A DNA stretch of 64,000 bases, taken from Collinsella aerofaciens. GTDB taxonomy: Bacteria; Actinomycetota; Coriobacteriia; Coriobacteriales; Coriobacteriaceae. The DNA lies in contig NZ_JADPCJ010000008.1 of assembly GCF_015670795.1 (NCBI RefSeq), positions 1-64,000 on the forward strand, in the 5' to 3' direction. Both the position numbers and the translations under genes were made by a program. Shown here piece after piece: positions 18,723 to 27,600 of this stretch. Under the pieces are notes generated by a model. It worked only from the letters and a program-made list of their open reading frames with translations. It was not told where the DNA came from and made no database searches. The first letter of the stretch is position 1. Each line of letters begins with the position of its first letter.

Positions 18723-21700
18723 CTACATCTGCTTGCGACGACGATCGCTCAGCGTCACGCCCGCAGCCACGAGCGTAATACCGCCGATGACGAACACCTC
18801 GCCCGCAAGAGCGGAATTGTCGCCAGTCTGGGCGAGCGCGGCAGGCGCAGCCTGTTTCTTGGCAACGGGGGCCTTTGCGGCGGCCTGCGTAACCTGGGGC
18901 TTGGCCTGCGGCTCAGCCTTGGGATGATACTTGTCGTACTCGGCCTGAGCGGCAGCCAAGGCATCCTTGGCATCTCCGAGCTCGGCCAGTGCAGCGGCAT
19001 AGGCGTCGTTGGCGTCGGACAGCTTGGCATCGGCATCGCTCAGGGCAGCCTTGAGACCAGCGGCAGCATCGACAGCAGCCTTATAGCGAGCGTAGGCAGC
19101 GTTCAGCTTGACCAGCTTCTCGTTGCCCGTCGTGCCCGCGGCAAGAGAGGCCTTGTGGTCGACAGCCTCAAGATCGGCCTTGAGCGCCTCGTCGTTGGCA
19201 AGCTCGACCTTGGCCTTAAAGATCTCGAAGTTCGCATCGACGACGGCTTCGTTGGCGGCCTCGAGCTGCTTCTGGGCATCGGCGACACTGGCTACGGCAG
19301 CGTCATAGGCGGCCTTGGCGTCGTCGACCGCCTTCTGAGCGCCGGCGAAGCGCTCGAAGGCCTTGTTTGCGCCGGTCAGCTCGCCCTCGGCAGCCTTGGC
19401 CTTAGCCTGTGCGTCGGACACAGCCTGCGCCTTGGCGGCAACCGCCTGCTTGGCGTCCGAAAGAGCAGTCGCGGCCTGGACATCTGCGGCCTGGGCCTTG
19501 TCTACACCAGCCTGGGCGGCATCGTCGGCCTTATTTGCCTCGTCAAGCGAGCCCTGCTTATTCGCAAGGTCCGCCTGGGCGGCATCGCGCTTGGCGGCAA
19601 GGTCCTTGACCGAAGCAGTGGCGTTGACATACGCCTTATTGGCCTGTTCGGACTTTGCCTTGGCGGCATCGCGGGCGCTGCGAGCCTTCGCCTTGTGAGC
19701 AGCGGCATCGGCTGCGTTCGTCTTGCTGTCAGCAAGCGTGGCGTTTGCTTTATCGAGAGCTGCCTGGGCAGTAGCGGCCTTGCTCTTGGCGGCATCGAGC
19801 TTGGTCTGGGGCGTCTTGACGTCGATGCCCTTGAGTTTGGCTTCGGCGGCGTCGTATGTCGTCTTCGCGGCGGCGGTGCCGGACTTAGCCTTCTCGTACT
19901 CGCCCTTGGCAGTGTTCATGTTCGTGTCGGCCGCGGTATAGGCGTCGCGTGTGTTTTCTTGCTTATCCAATGCGTTAGAATAAGCCGTTCCAGCAGCCCC
20001 GAAGTTCTTCTGCGCCTCTGCCAGCTTATTCTGAAGCTGCTTCAGCTGCTCCTTCTGCTCCTGAGTGCCGCCTGCGTTGTAGGCAGAGTCGATGTAGTCG
20101 TTCACGAGCTTCTTGAACTCGGAGACAGTGAAATCCTTCTGCCCCGTGCTCCCGCTATAGTCGAAAACGGTTACCTCGGAATCGGTATTCTTACCGCTAC
20201 CGGTCGCGATGCCGATAGCCTTCGCGCCGGCATCGATGATGTTTAGATAGTGCCCGCACTCATGGTAAATGCTGTTGTAGTGCTGCCAGATATAGTAGGA
20301 ATCATATCGATGGCTTCCAAGTGCGTCGCCATACTGTTTGACGTACTTATCGAATGCCTCTTTTTCCTGGGTATAGAGACCGGTATATGGCCATCCGAGA
20401 GTATCCTCGGTCTCGCCGCCGGCATATGCACCGCCGCCGCCTGCAAGGTTCTCGCCTTTATCGAAATAGCAGTTCGAGTGATCCCAAATATTCGATGAAT
20501 ATGAGGCGTTGAGTGCAGCTGCTGCGGTCATGCGGAGGCTGACGCTAAGCTCCGACTGGCCGTTCGCCTTGCGGAGGTTGTTCTGGGTATCGAGGTAGGT
20601 CAGGGCGTTGCGCATCTGCTCCAAGGAGAGCGGATTGGTGTCTCGAGACATGTCCTGATCGACGTAATTATCATACCAGTCCTGTTTATCTGTCGTCCCC
20701 ATGAGCATCGACGCGGCAGTGCTTGCATTCGACTTCTGCGTGGCTGTGAACTGGCTGCCGCCGATGATATAGTTCATGAAGCCGAACATGCCCTGGCTGA
20801 TGACGTTCTGATCCACGGTCATGTTCGACTTGAGGTCGGCAATCTGCTGGTTGAGCTTCTCGACCTCGGCGTTTGCGGCGTCGTATGCATTGTGTGCGTC
20901 GGTTACTTCAGCACGAGCCTGATCGAACTCGCTGTGCTTCTGTTGGCGGACCTCGACGAGTCGGTCGTACTCCGCCTTCTTGTCGGCCTCGGTCTGCTGA
21001 GCCTGCTCGTATGCCGACTTCGCAGCGTCGCGCTTGCTGGCGGCGGCGTTGTACTCCTTGTTTGCCGCACCGTATGCAGACTGGGCAGATGCCACAGCAG
21101 CGTTGGCGGCGTTGGCCTTCTCCTGCGCGGCAGCGACGGCAGCCTGGGCGGCCTGCAGATTTGTCTGTGCGGTGGCGTCGGCATCCGTCGCGGCATTGAG
21201 CTCCGCCTGCGCGGTCTTGAGCTCACCAGCAGCAGCCTTCTTGGCGGCCTCAAGCGCACTCAGGTCGACACCTGTACCCGAGACGGCAGCATCGAGCGCG
21301 GCCTGCGCCTGGTTGAACTTCTGCTGGGCGTTATCGCGCGCGGTGGTTGCGGCTGCGAGAGCAGCGGCAGTCTCCTGCTTCTTGGCCCGGGCGGAAGTCA
21401 AAGCGGCCTCAGTGTCCTTCTTTTCCTGCTGAGCGCTGGCCTCGGCAGCCTTGGCCTGGTCCAGATTGGCCTGTGCAGTAGCAACGGCCTTATTGGCGTC
21501 ATCGAGCTTTGCCTGCGCGTCCTCGACGGCCTTCTTGGCGGCCTCGTACTCGTCCATACCCATGGCCTCGAGCTTGGCCTGGGCATCGTCGAGGGCCTTC
21601 TTGGCCTCATCCTGCTTTGCCTTGGCGTCCTTGAGCGCCTGGGTCTTATCCTCGACACTCTTGTTGGCTTGATCGAGCTGATCGTTCAGGTCGCCCAGCT

Positions 21701-22178
21701 TCTTCTGCTGCTGCTCGGTCTTTTCGACGGCGGCTTTGAGCTCGTCAATCTTCTCCTGGAGCGCGGCGACTTCTGCTGCGTTCTGCTCGATTTCGTTGTC
21801 GCTCACAGCCTGCGAGGCCTGATTCTTTTGCTGCTGCGCCTGCTTTTGAGACTGGCCCGCCGCGTCGGCCTTCTTCTGGGCGGCATCGTAGGCGGCCTGA
21901 GCGTCCTTGAGCTGCTTTGCCGACTCCTCGGCCAGCTGGGCAGCCGTCTTTACGACCGCTTGGTTACCGGCGGCAACGGTATTCTCTACAGAACTACCCC
22001 CCCCCTGAACAGAATCGCCGTTATCGGTTGACGGTGCGGCGATTGCCGCCAGCGGCGACATGAGCGGCTGAGCGATGAGGCCCGCCGTCAAAACGGTTGC
22101 GACGGCGCGGTTGGCAACGCCCTTGACGTTGACAGTCTTGGCCCGAGGCTCAAAGTGTTGTGGACTGTAGTTTGCCAT
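18723..22178 (-). CDS. Sortase-anchored coiled-coil surface protein with CAP-like domain (SEC10/PgrA type)
   Basis: The 1151-aa product has a signal peptide (hydrophobic stretch near residues 25-48, AIAAPS), a long Ala/Gln/Lys heptad coiled coil (about 70-440), a globular CAP/SCP-like domain (about 500-700, with SLEQMRNALTYLDTQNNLR, SNIWDHSNCY and HECGHYLNIID), a second coiled coil (about 705-1085), and a sorting signal LAQTG (1115-1119), hydrophobic helix and RRRK tail. This layout matches SEC10/PgrA surface-exclusion-type adhesins such as enterococcal PrgA. It probably projects the CAP head from the wall. A run of nine Gs lies just after the signal peptide code (see repeat entry). AAGGGAG precedes the ATG. 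Confidence 0.85.
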   Translation of the reverse strand: MANYSPQHFEPRAKTVNVKGVANRAVATVLTAGLIAQPLMSPLAAIAAPSTDNGDSVQGGGSSVENTVAAGNQAVVKTAAQLAEESAKQLKDAQAAYDAAQKKADAAGQSQKQAQQQKNQASQAVSDNEIEQNAAEVAALQEKIDELKAAVEKTEQQQKKLGDLNDQLDQANKSVEDKTQALKDAKAKQDEAKKALDDAQAKLEAMGMDEYEAAKKAVEDAQAKLDDANKAVATAQANLDQAKAAEASAQQEKKDTEAALTSARAKKQETAAALAAATTARDNAQQKFNQAQAALDAAVSGTGVDLSALEAAKKAAAGELKTAQAELNAATDADATAQTNLQAAQAAVAAAQEKANAANAAVASAQSAYGAANKEYNAAASKRDAAKSAYEQAQQTEADKKAEYDRLVEVRQQKHSEFDQARAEVTDAHNAYDAANAEVEKLNQQIADLKSNMTVDQNVISQGMFGFMNYIIGGSQFTATQKSNASTAASMLMGTTDKQDWYDNYVDQDMSRDTNPLSLEQMRNALTYLDTQNNLRKANGQSELSVSLRMTAAAALNASYSSNIWDHSNCYFDKGENLAGGGGAYAGGETEDTLGWPYTGLYTQEKEAFDKYVKQYGDALGSHRYDSYYIWQHYNSIYHECGHYLNIIDAGAKAIGIATGSGKNTDSEVTVFDYSGSTGQKDFTVSEFKKLVNDYIDSAYNAGGTQEQKEQLKQLQNKLAEAQKNFGAAGTAYSNALDKQENTRDAYTAADTNMNTAKGEYEKAKSGTAAAKTTYDAAEAKLKGIDVKTPQTKLDAAKSKAATAQAALDKANATLADSKTNAADAAAHKAKARSARDAAKAKSEQANKAYVNATASVKDLAAKRDAAQADLANKQGSLDEANKADDAAQAGVDKAQAADVQAATALSDAKQAVAAKAQAVSDAQAKAKAAEGELTGANKAFERFAGAQKAVDDAKAAYDAAVASVADAQKQLEAANEAVVDANFEIFKAKVELANDEALKADLEAVDHKASLAAGTTGNEKLVKLNAAYARYKAAVDAAAGLKAALSDADAKLSDANDAYAAALAELGDAKDALAAAQAEYDKYHPKAEPQAKPQVTQAAAKAPVAKKQAAPAALAQTGDNSALAGEVFVIGGITLVAAGVTLSDRRRKQM
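21997..22005 (-). repeat. G9 homopolymer in the surface protein gene
   Basis: Nine consecutive Gs on the coding strand encode the first Gly residues of SVQGGGSS, about 58-60 codons after the start. Slipped-strand change by one base would frameshift the remaining 95% of the protein. The tract length here is in frame. Confidence 0.9.
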
Positions 22179-22485
22179 GGCTTTCTCCCTTTGACACGGA
22201 TGTATCCATACGTATCAAACGGTAGCTGTCGATTTTTGAATTCTGTTGCGCAACATTGGCGACCAGCGTATTTTTTGAAATTCACGCTCTCATGCTTCAC
22301 AGTTTCGTCACATTTGAAGGAGCTGGTGCATCATATTCTCGCGGGATGGAATTGAGCCTGTGATTTGCATTTGCTCCCGCGTCATCCGCCCTATCGGATT
22401 CCACATCCAACAGACACCCCGCCCGCCACGGTGTAGAGTTAGGACAACGGGCGCGTTGCGCGGACCGCGCTGGAACGAGGTGGAC
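22179..22485. other. Divergent intergenic region (307 bp)
   Basis: Separates the surface protein gene from the DUF389 gene. It is AT-richer near the surface gene and must hold both promoters; only a weak TAGAGT (22434-22439) on the plus side resembles a -10 box. I see no gene or repeat in it. Confidence 0.5.
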
Positions 22486-23625
22486 ATGGAACTCGACAAA
22501 CAACAGATCAAGCGACTACGCGAACGCCATCACCGGCGCCACGGCATCCGCCCCGCCCATAGTGAGGCCATGGAGAACGCCACCCGCTTCCTAAAGCGCG
22601 CATTCAACATTCGCGAGGGTCGCGCGCCCTACCACGTAATTCGCAAGCGTTTTGTAAACGGGGCGCGCCTAACCGGCTCTCACCTGTGCATCCTCATCAT
22701 CGCCATGCTCATCGCAAGCATCGGCCTCGATATCGACTCGGACATCGCCATCGTGGGCGCCATGCTCATCTGCCCGCTTATGGGCTCGGTCCTTGCCATG
22801 GCATACGGTATTGCCACGCTCGACCGCGAGATTACCGTCGAAGCCGTCGCCAGCCTTGCGCTGCAGATGGCCTTTTGCCTGGTCACGTCCACGCTGTACT
22901 TTAAGCTCTCGCCCCTTGGCACCACCACGGCCGCCATCATCGACAACTCGACACCCACCGTCTGGGACCTTACCGTCGCACTCGCAGGCGGCTTTGCAGG
23001 CGGGCTGGGCAACTCGCGCGACCAGGAACCCGCCACGCTCATCGCCGGCGTGGCCGTGGCGACCGCGCTCATGCCGCCCCTGTGCGCGGCGGGCTACGGC
23101 ATCGCCATCGCAAGCGGGTCGCTGTTTCTCTCGGCGCTTTACGAGTTTGGCATCAATGTAGTCTTTATCGCACTGGCTGCCGAAGCCGTGCTGCTTCTTT
23201 TGCGCGTGCCGCTCAAGCGCGACCTGAACGGCGACGGCATTGTGACCGCAGAAGAAGACGCCGAGGTCGGTGAGCTGTCACGCAAGGTGCGCCGCCGCAT
23301 TATTGTGGGCACGGCGATCTTTGCCATCCCCTGCATCGTTATGACCGCGGGGTCTATTGGCTCGGCGCAGGCCGGCGTGCAGGACGGCTACGGCGTCACC
23401 GAAACTACGCGCGAGCTTGCCGCGGTGCTGCCGGGCTTTAGGGATTACACCGTCGCCGTCGAGACCTCGGCTACCGAAGGGGACGAGGAAGGCATTGTAG
23501 AGCGCGAAATCGTCGCCCATGTGACGACAAGCGAGGCGCTCGGGGCACACGACCGTCACGTCGCCCGTAAGCTCATCGACCTCAATGTGCCCGATCTCGA
23601 CCGCGTGGAGTTCGATGTCAGGTGA
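22486..23625 (+). CDS. DUF389 family membrane protein
   Basis: A 379-aa protein with a basic N-terminal 60 residues, then a DUF389 core of about six hydrophobic segments starting at LCILIIAMLIASIGL, including the conserved GAMLICPLMGSVLAMAYG and GGFAGGLGNSRDQEPATLIAGVAVATALMPPLC. The C-terminal third is soluble. DUF389 proteins are uncharacterised; some are annotated as hydrophobic TIGR00341/TIGR00271 proteins. GAGGTGG before 22486 sets the start; the longer open frame lacks a ribosome site. Confidence 0.85.
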   Translation: MELDKQQIKRLRERHHRRHGIRPAHSEAMENATRFLKRAFNIREGRAPYHVIRKRFVNGARLTGSHLCILIIAMLIASIGLDIDSDIAIVGAMLICPLMGSVLAMAYGIATLDREITVEAVASLALQMAFCLVTSTLYFKLSPLGTTTAAIIDNSTPTVWDLTVALAGGFAGGLGNSRDQEPATLIAGVAVATALMPPLCAAGYGIAIASGSLFLSALYEFGINVVFIALAAEAVLLLLRVPLKRDLNGDGIVTAEEDAEVGELSRKVRRRIIVGTAIFAIPCIVMTAGSIGSAQAGVQDGYGVTETTRELAAVLPGFRDYTVAVETSATEGDEEGIVEREIVAHVTTSEALGAHDRHVARKLIDLNVPDLDRVEFDVR

Positions 23626-23700
23626 TGCCGGCGCGGGATGAATGCTCGCACGGACGCAAGCTACGACGAGGCGCAGACGCGATACGGACACGAGCAAATG

Positions 23701-23740
23701 GCGGGGCGCAGTTCGCACCCGCGCCCCGCTCGCTTTTTTA
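23701..23740 (+). terminator. Terminator of the DUF389 gene
   Basis: GCGGGGCGC and GCGCCCCGC with an 11-base loop, then CTTTTTTA. It lies between convergent genes. Confidence 0.8.
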
Positions 23741-23750
23741 TTGCCGTGAA

Positions 23751-24200
23751 TCAACTGTCCGAATCGACCTCGCCAGACTCCACCGTAAACGCTGGATCGG
23801 TGCTCACCAGATAAAATCGGGTCACCTTGCTATCTCTAAATAGATAGAGCTGGCCCTGCTCGCGTCGGCGTGACATATACGCCACGTGGACCGTACCGAA
23901 TTCTTCGCCGTTTTCCTTCTTTAATATCAGGATGTTGGGGTCATCCGTACGCTTAAACTGCCCGTCAACGCAGCTGCCGTCTTTGTCGACCAGTTGCCAC
24001 CGATGGTTATCCTCTTCAAGAAAGGCCAGGGTTTCCAGACTCGTCTTGTCGTCCCGATAGTAACCGTCAATGGCAAACCCTTCGGAAGCGCATTCCTGCA
24101 TATAGGACGTTTCTCGGCTTATAGCAAACAGCCCTGTAGCGCCCAGGAGCACAGCCAGGCAGATCACTGCAAGGGTTATCGAAATAGCACGGCGGTCCAT
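23751..24200 (-). CDS. Small single-pass membrane or secreted protein of unknown function
   Basis: The 149-aa protein has one hydrophobic helix at residues 6-27 (uncleaved anchor or signal), then a soluble domain of about 110 residues with regular beta-like spacing (WQLVDKDGSCVDGQF, ILILKKENGEEFG, GQLYLFRD). It could be a small lipocalin-like or DUF-type extracytoplasmic domain, but I do not recognise a family. Overall base composition is less GC-rich than its neighbours. It is convergent with the DUF389 gene. Confidence 0.65.
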   Translation of the reverse strand: MDRRAISITLAVICLAVLLGATGLFAISRETSYMQECASEGFAIDGYYRDDKTSLETLAFLEEDNHRWQLVDKDGSCVDGQFKRTDDPNILILKKENGEEFGTVHVAYMSRRREQGQLYLFRDSKVTRFYLVSTDPAFTVESGEVDSDS

Positions 24201-24390
24201 GTTAGCCCAATCGATAGTTGTTTAACGGAGCGCGAAACATACCTGGAGCCTCTGATATCAGGGGGAACGTCGCCAGCAGGCTGGCGACAACTATATGTTT
24301 CTGACATCAAACCATATGGCTGCCACTCGCGGAGGGGGCATCGGCGAACGGCGTGTTTTCATACTCCATTGGTCAAACCTAAGCGCGGCC

Positions 24391-24611
24391 CTACAGCTCG
24401 TACTTGTACACGCGGTAGATATACTTTTCGGCTTCCATCTCGTAGGTGGCGATGGGCAGTCCGCAGCGATCATCTCGTCGTTTGGCAGATAGGTCACGCT
24501 GTGCTGGCCCGCGTTGAGCGAAAAATCGCCCTGGGCTTGCAGCAGCTTGTCCTCAAAGCCCGAGCCGGCCCAAAAATCGGGCAAGCCCACGGAAGGCTGT
24601 AGCAAGGTCAT
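24391..24611 (-). pseudogene. Frameshifted gene remnant
   Basis: On the minus strand an ATG at 24611 opens a frame reading MTLLQPSVGLPDFWAGSGFE and onward to NDEMIAA. At about 24465 the sense continues only in another frame, LPIATYEMEAEKYIYRVYKY, then EL and TAG at 24391-24393. The two parts read as one short protein end with a single frameshift. The parent family is not recognised. The flanking 24201-24390 contains only a short perfect hairpin, GTCGCCAGC-AG-GCTGGCGAC (24269-24288). Confidence 0.5.
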
Positions 24612-24633
24612 TTGCGCAACATATGTCCAGCAA

Positions 24634-24668
24634 AAACGGGTAGTAGCCGGCACGGCTACCACCCGTTT
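24634..24668 (-). terminator. Terminator of the activase/dehydratase fusion gene
   Basis: AAACGGGTGGTAGCCG pairs, with one mismatch, across a short loop to CGGCTACTACCCGTTT, followed by TT on the minus strand. It lies about 30 bases past the stop. Confidence 0.8.
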
Positions 24669-24696
24669 GCCTCATATCTAGCCCAAAGCAGGCCAA

Positions 24697-27600
24697 CTAC
24701 TTCTTAATGCCGCGTCCCAGACGCTTGGCGACCGATGCAACGGCCTCCTCGCTGGCCGGTCCGCAGCTCACGCAGCCATCATGGGCACGCATCTGGCCGG
24801 TGACCTCGTCCATCGCGAGCGGCGCCACCTTCTCGAGCTTAAAGCCCTTGCCGGCGCGCATGTTTTCCTTGGCAACGCTGATCATGAGCTTAATACGGTT
24901 GAGCTGGTTGACCTCGGACGCACCAGGATCATAGTCCACCGCAACGATGTTGCTCTCGGGATGTTGACGGCGCAGCTCCTTGATCACGGCCTTGCCCACC
25001 ACATGGTTGGGCAGGCACGCGAAGGGTTGCGTGCAGATGATGTTGGGCGCGCCATGATCAATCAGGTCGAGCATCTCGGCCGTGAGCAGCCAGCCCTCGC
25101 CCATGTTGTTGCACACCGAAAGCACCGTGCGGGCCTTGTCGGCCATGGTGCCGATGCGCTCGGGCGCCTCAAAGCGGCGGGACTTTTCGAGCATCTCCTC
25201 CACCGGCGTGCGCATCCAGTCCACGAGCTTGATGAGCGCCTGCATACCAGCGCGCGTAGTGGCAGAGCTTCCCAGCTCGTCCTTCTGCAGCTCGGCATTG
25301 CTCATGGAGTACAGGAAGAAGTCGAGCAGGCCCGGCACCACGGCCTCGCAGCCCTCGCGCTCGATGACATCGACCACGTGGTTGTTGGCTGTGGGGTGGA
25401 ACTTGACCAAGATCTCACCGACCACGCCCACGCGCGGCTTGGTACCCTCACCCACGAGCGGCATGGTATCGAACGCGCGGATGGCCTCGCGGCACAGCTT
25501 GGTGTAGTTGTGGCGGTTGAACTTGGGCGCCAGCTTGCGGGCGCGCGCCATGTACTCCTCGTAGAGTGCGTTGGCGGCACCGGGCGTGGCCTCGTACGGG
25601 CGGCAGCGATAGAGCATCTGCATCATCACGTCGCCAAAGAGTACCGCGTAGACTGCCTGCTTAAGCAGCGCCGGCGTAATCTTAAAGCCGGGGTTGTCCT
25701 CGCCCAGCGCCACGGCCGAAAGCGAGATCACCGGGATCTCGGGGTGGCCGCTCTCACGCAGGGCCTTGCGGATGAGTGCGATGTAGTTGGTGGCGCGGCA
25801 GCCACCGCCGGTCTGGCTGATGACCACAGCCGTCTTGGACAGGTCGTATCGACCGCTCTCGATGGCCTCCATAATCTGGCCCGTCACCAGGATCGACGGA
25901 TAGCAGATGTCGTTGTTCACGTAGCGCAGGCCGGCCTCGACGGCATCGTGATCGGTCGAGGGCAGCAGCTCCAAGTTGTAGCCAGCACCACGGAACACCT
26001 CTTTGACCAGGTCAAAGTGGATCGGCGCCATCTGCGGGCACAGGATGGTGTAGCCCTCGTCGCGCATCTGCTCGGTAAAGGGCACCTTGGGCCACGCGGT
26101 CGAAGCACTCTCGCGCTGCGCCTCGAACGTGTACTTACGGCTCGCGAACGCGGGGGCATCCGTGGAGGGCGCCACCGGCGCGGCGTCGCCCTGCTCGTAG
26201 GCCTCGCCCGCTGCCGTGGCCTCGGCCAAGCGCTCGGCCTCCTGGTCCTTAAGCGCGGCCATGAGCGAGCGGATGCGGATGCGCGCGGCACCCAGGTTGG
26301 ACACCTCGTCGATCTTGAGCACGGTGTAGATCTTGCCGCTGGCCTCCAGGATCTCCTGCACCTGGTCGGTAGTCAGGGCATCGAGACCGCAGCCGAAAGA
26401 GTTGAGCTGGATCAGGTCCAGGTCGTTGCGCATCGTCACAAAACGGGCGACGGCGTACAGGCGGCTGTGGTACATCCACTGGTCGACGACGCGAATCGGA
26501 CGCTCGGGCTTCACCAGATGCGCGAGCGAATCCTCGGTAAAGACCGCAAAGCCAAAGCTCGAGATAAGCTCGGGCAGGGCATGGTTGATCTCGGGGTCGT
26601 TATGGTAGGGACGACCGGCGAGCACGATGCCGTGACCGCCGTGGTCCTCGACCCACTTAAGAGCCTCCTCGCCCATAGTCTGGATGTCCTCGTGGAAACG
26701 CGCATCGGCCTCAAAGGCAGCGTTGACGGCGGCATCGACCTCGGAGCGCGTGATCTTGGGTCCACGCACGCGACCGCGACCGGCTTGCGCATCGGCCACA
26801 CGGTCGACGGCGAGCACCTGGTACAGGCGGCGCTTGAGCTCGGTCTTGTCGTGATAGGGCACAAACGGGTACAGGAACTCGATGTTCTGCTCGCGAATCT
26901 CGTCGATATTGAGCGCCAGCGCCGTGGGGTAACTCATGACGATGGGGCAGTTATAGCAGTTGCCAGCCGTCGGATCCTCCTTGCGCTCCCAGCGCACGCA
27001 CGGCATCCAGATAAAGTCGACGTCGCGGTCGATGAGGTTCATCACGTGGCCGTGGCTCATCTTGGCCGGATAGCACACGCTCTCGGACGGCATGGACTCA
27101 ATGCCCGCCTGATAGGTCTTCTTGCTCGACTGGTCGGACAGCTGCACGCTAAAGCCCAAGCGCGTAAAGAACGCGTGCCAGAAGGGATAGTTCTCGTACA
27201 TGTTGAGCGCGCGGGGGATGCCGACGGTGCCGCGCGGGGCCTCGTCGGGGCTCAGCACCTCGCGGTTAAAGAGCAGCTCGTTTTTCTTTTTGAAGAGGTT
27301 GGGGGCCTCGGTCTTTTGCTTTTTGTGGCCGGCGCCCTTCTCGCAGCGGTTGCCGGTAATGAAGCGCCTACCGCCGCCAAAATCGTTGACGGTGAGCTGG
27401 CAGTTGTTGGAGCAACGGCCGCAGCGGACATGCTTTTGCGTCACGGTGAGGTGCGCGATGTCCTCAGCCGAAAGGATGGTCGAGGTGCCGTCGGCGCCGG
27501 CGCGATCGCGGGCGAGCAGGGCCGCACCGTAGGCGCCCATGCAGCCGGCGATGTCGGGACGCACGGCATGAACGCCGGTGAGCTGCTCAAACGCGCGCAG

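Noticed and set aside
18690-20246. A 518-codon plus-strand frame inside the surface protein gene
   Set aside because: It is the Leu/Gly/Ser-rich shadow of the Ala/Lys/Gln coiled-coil code on the other strand.
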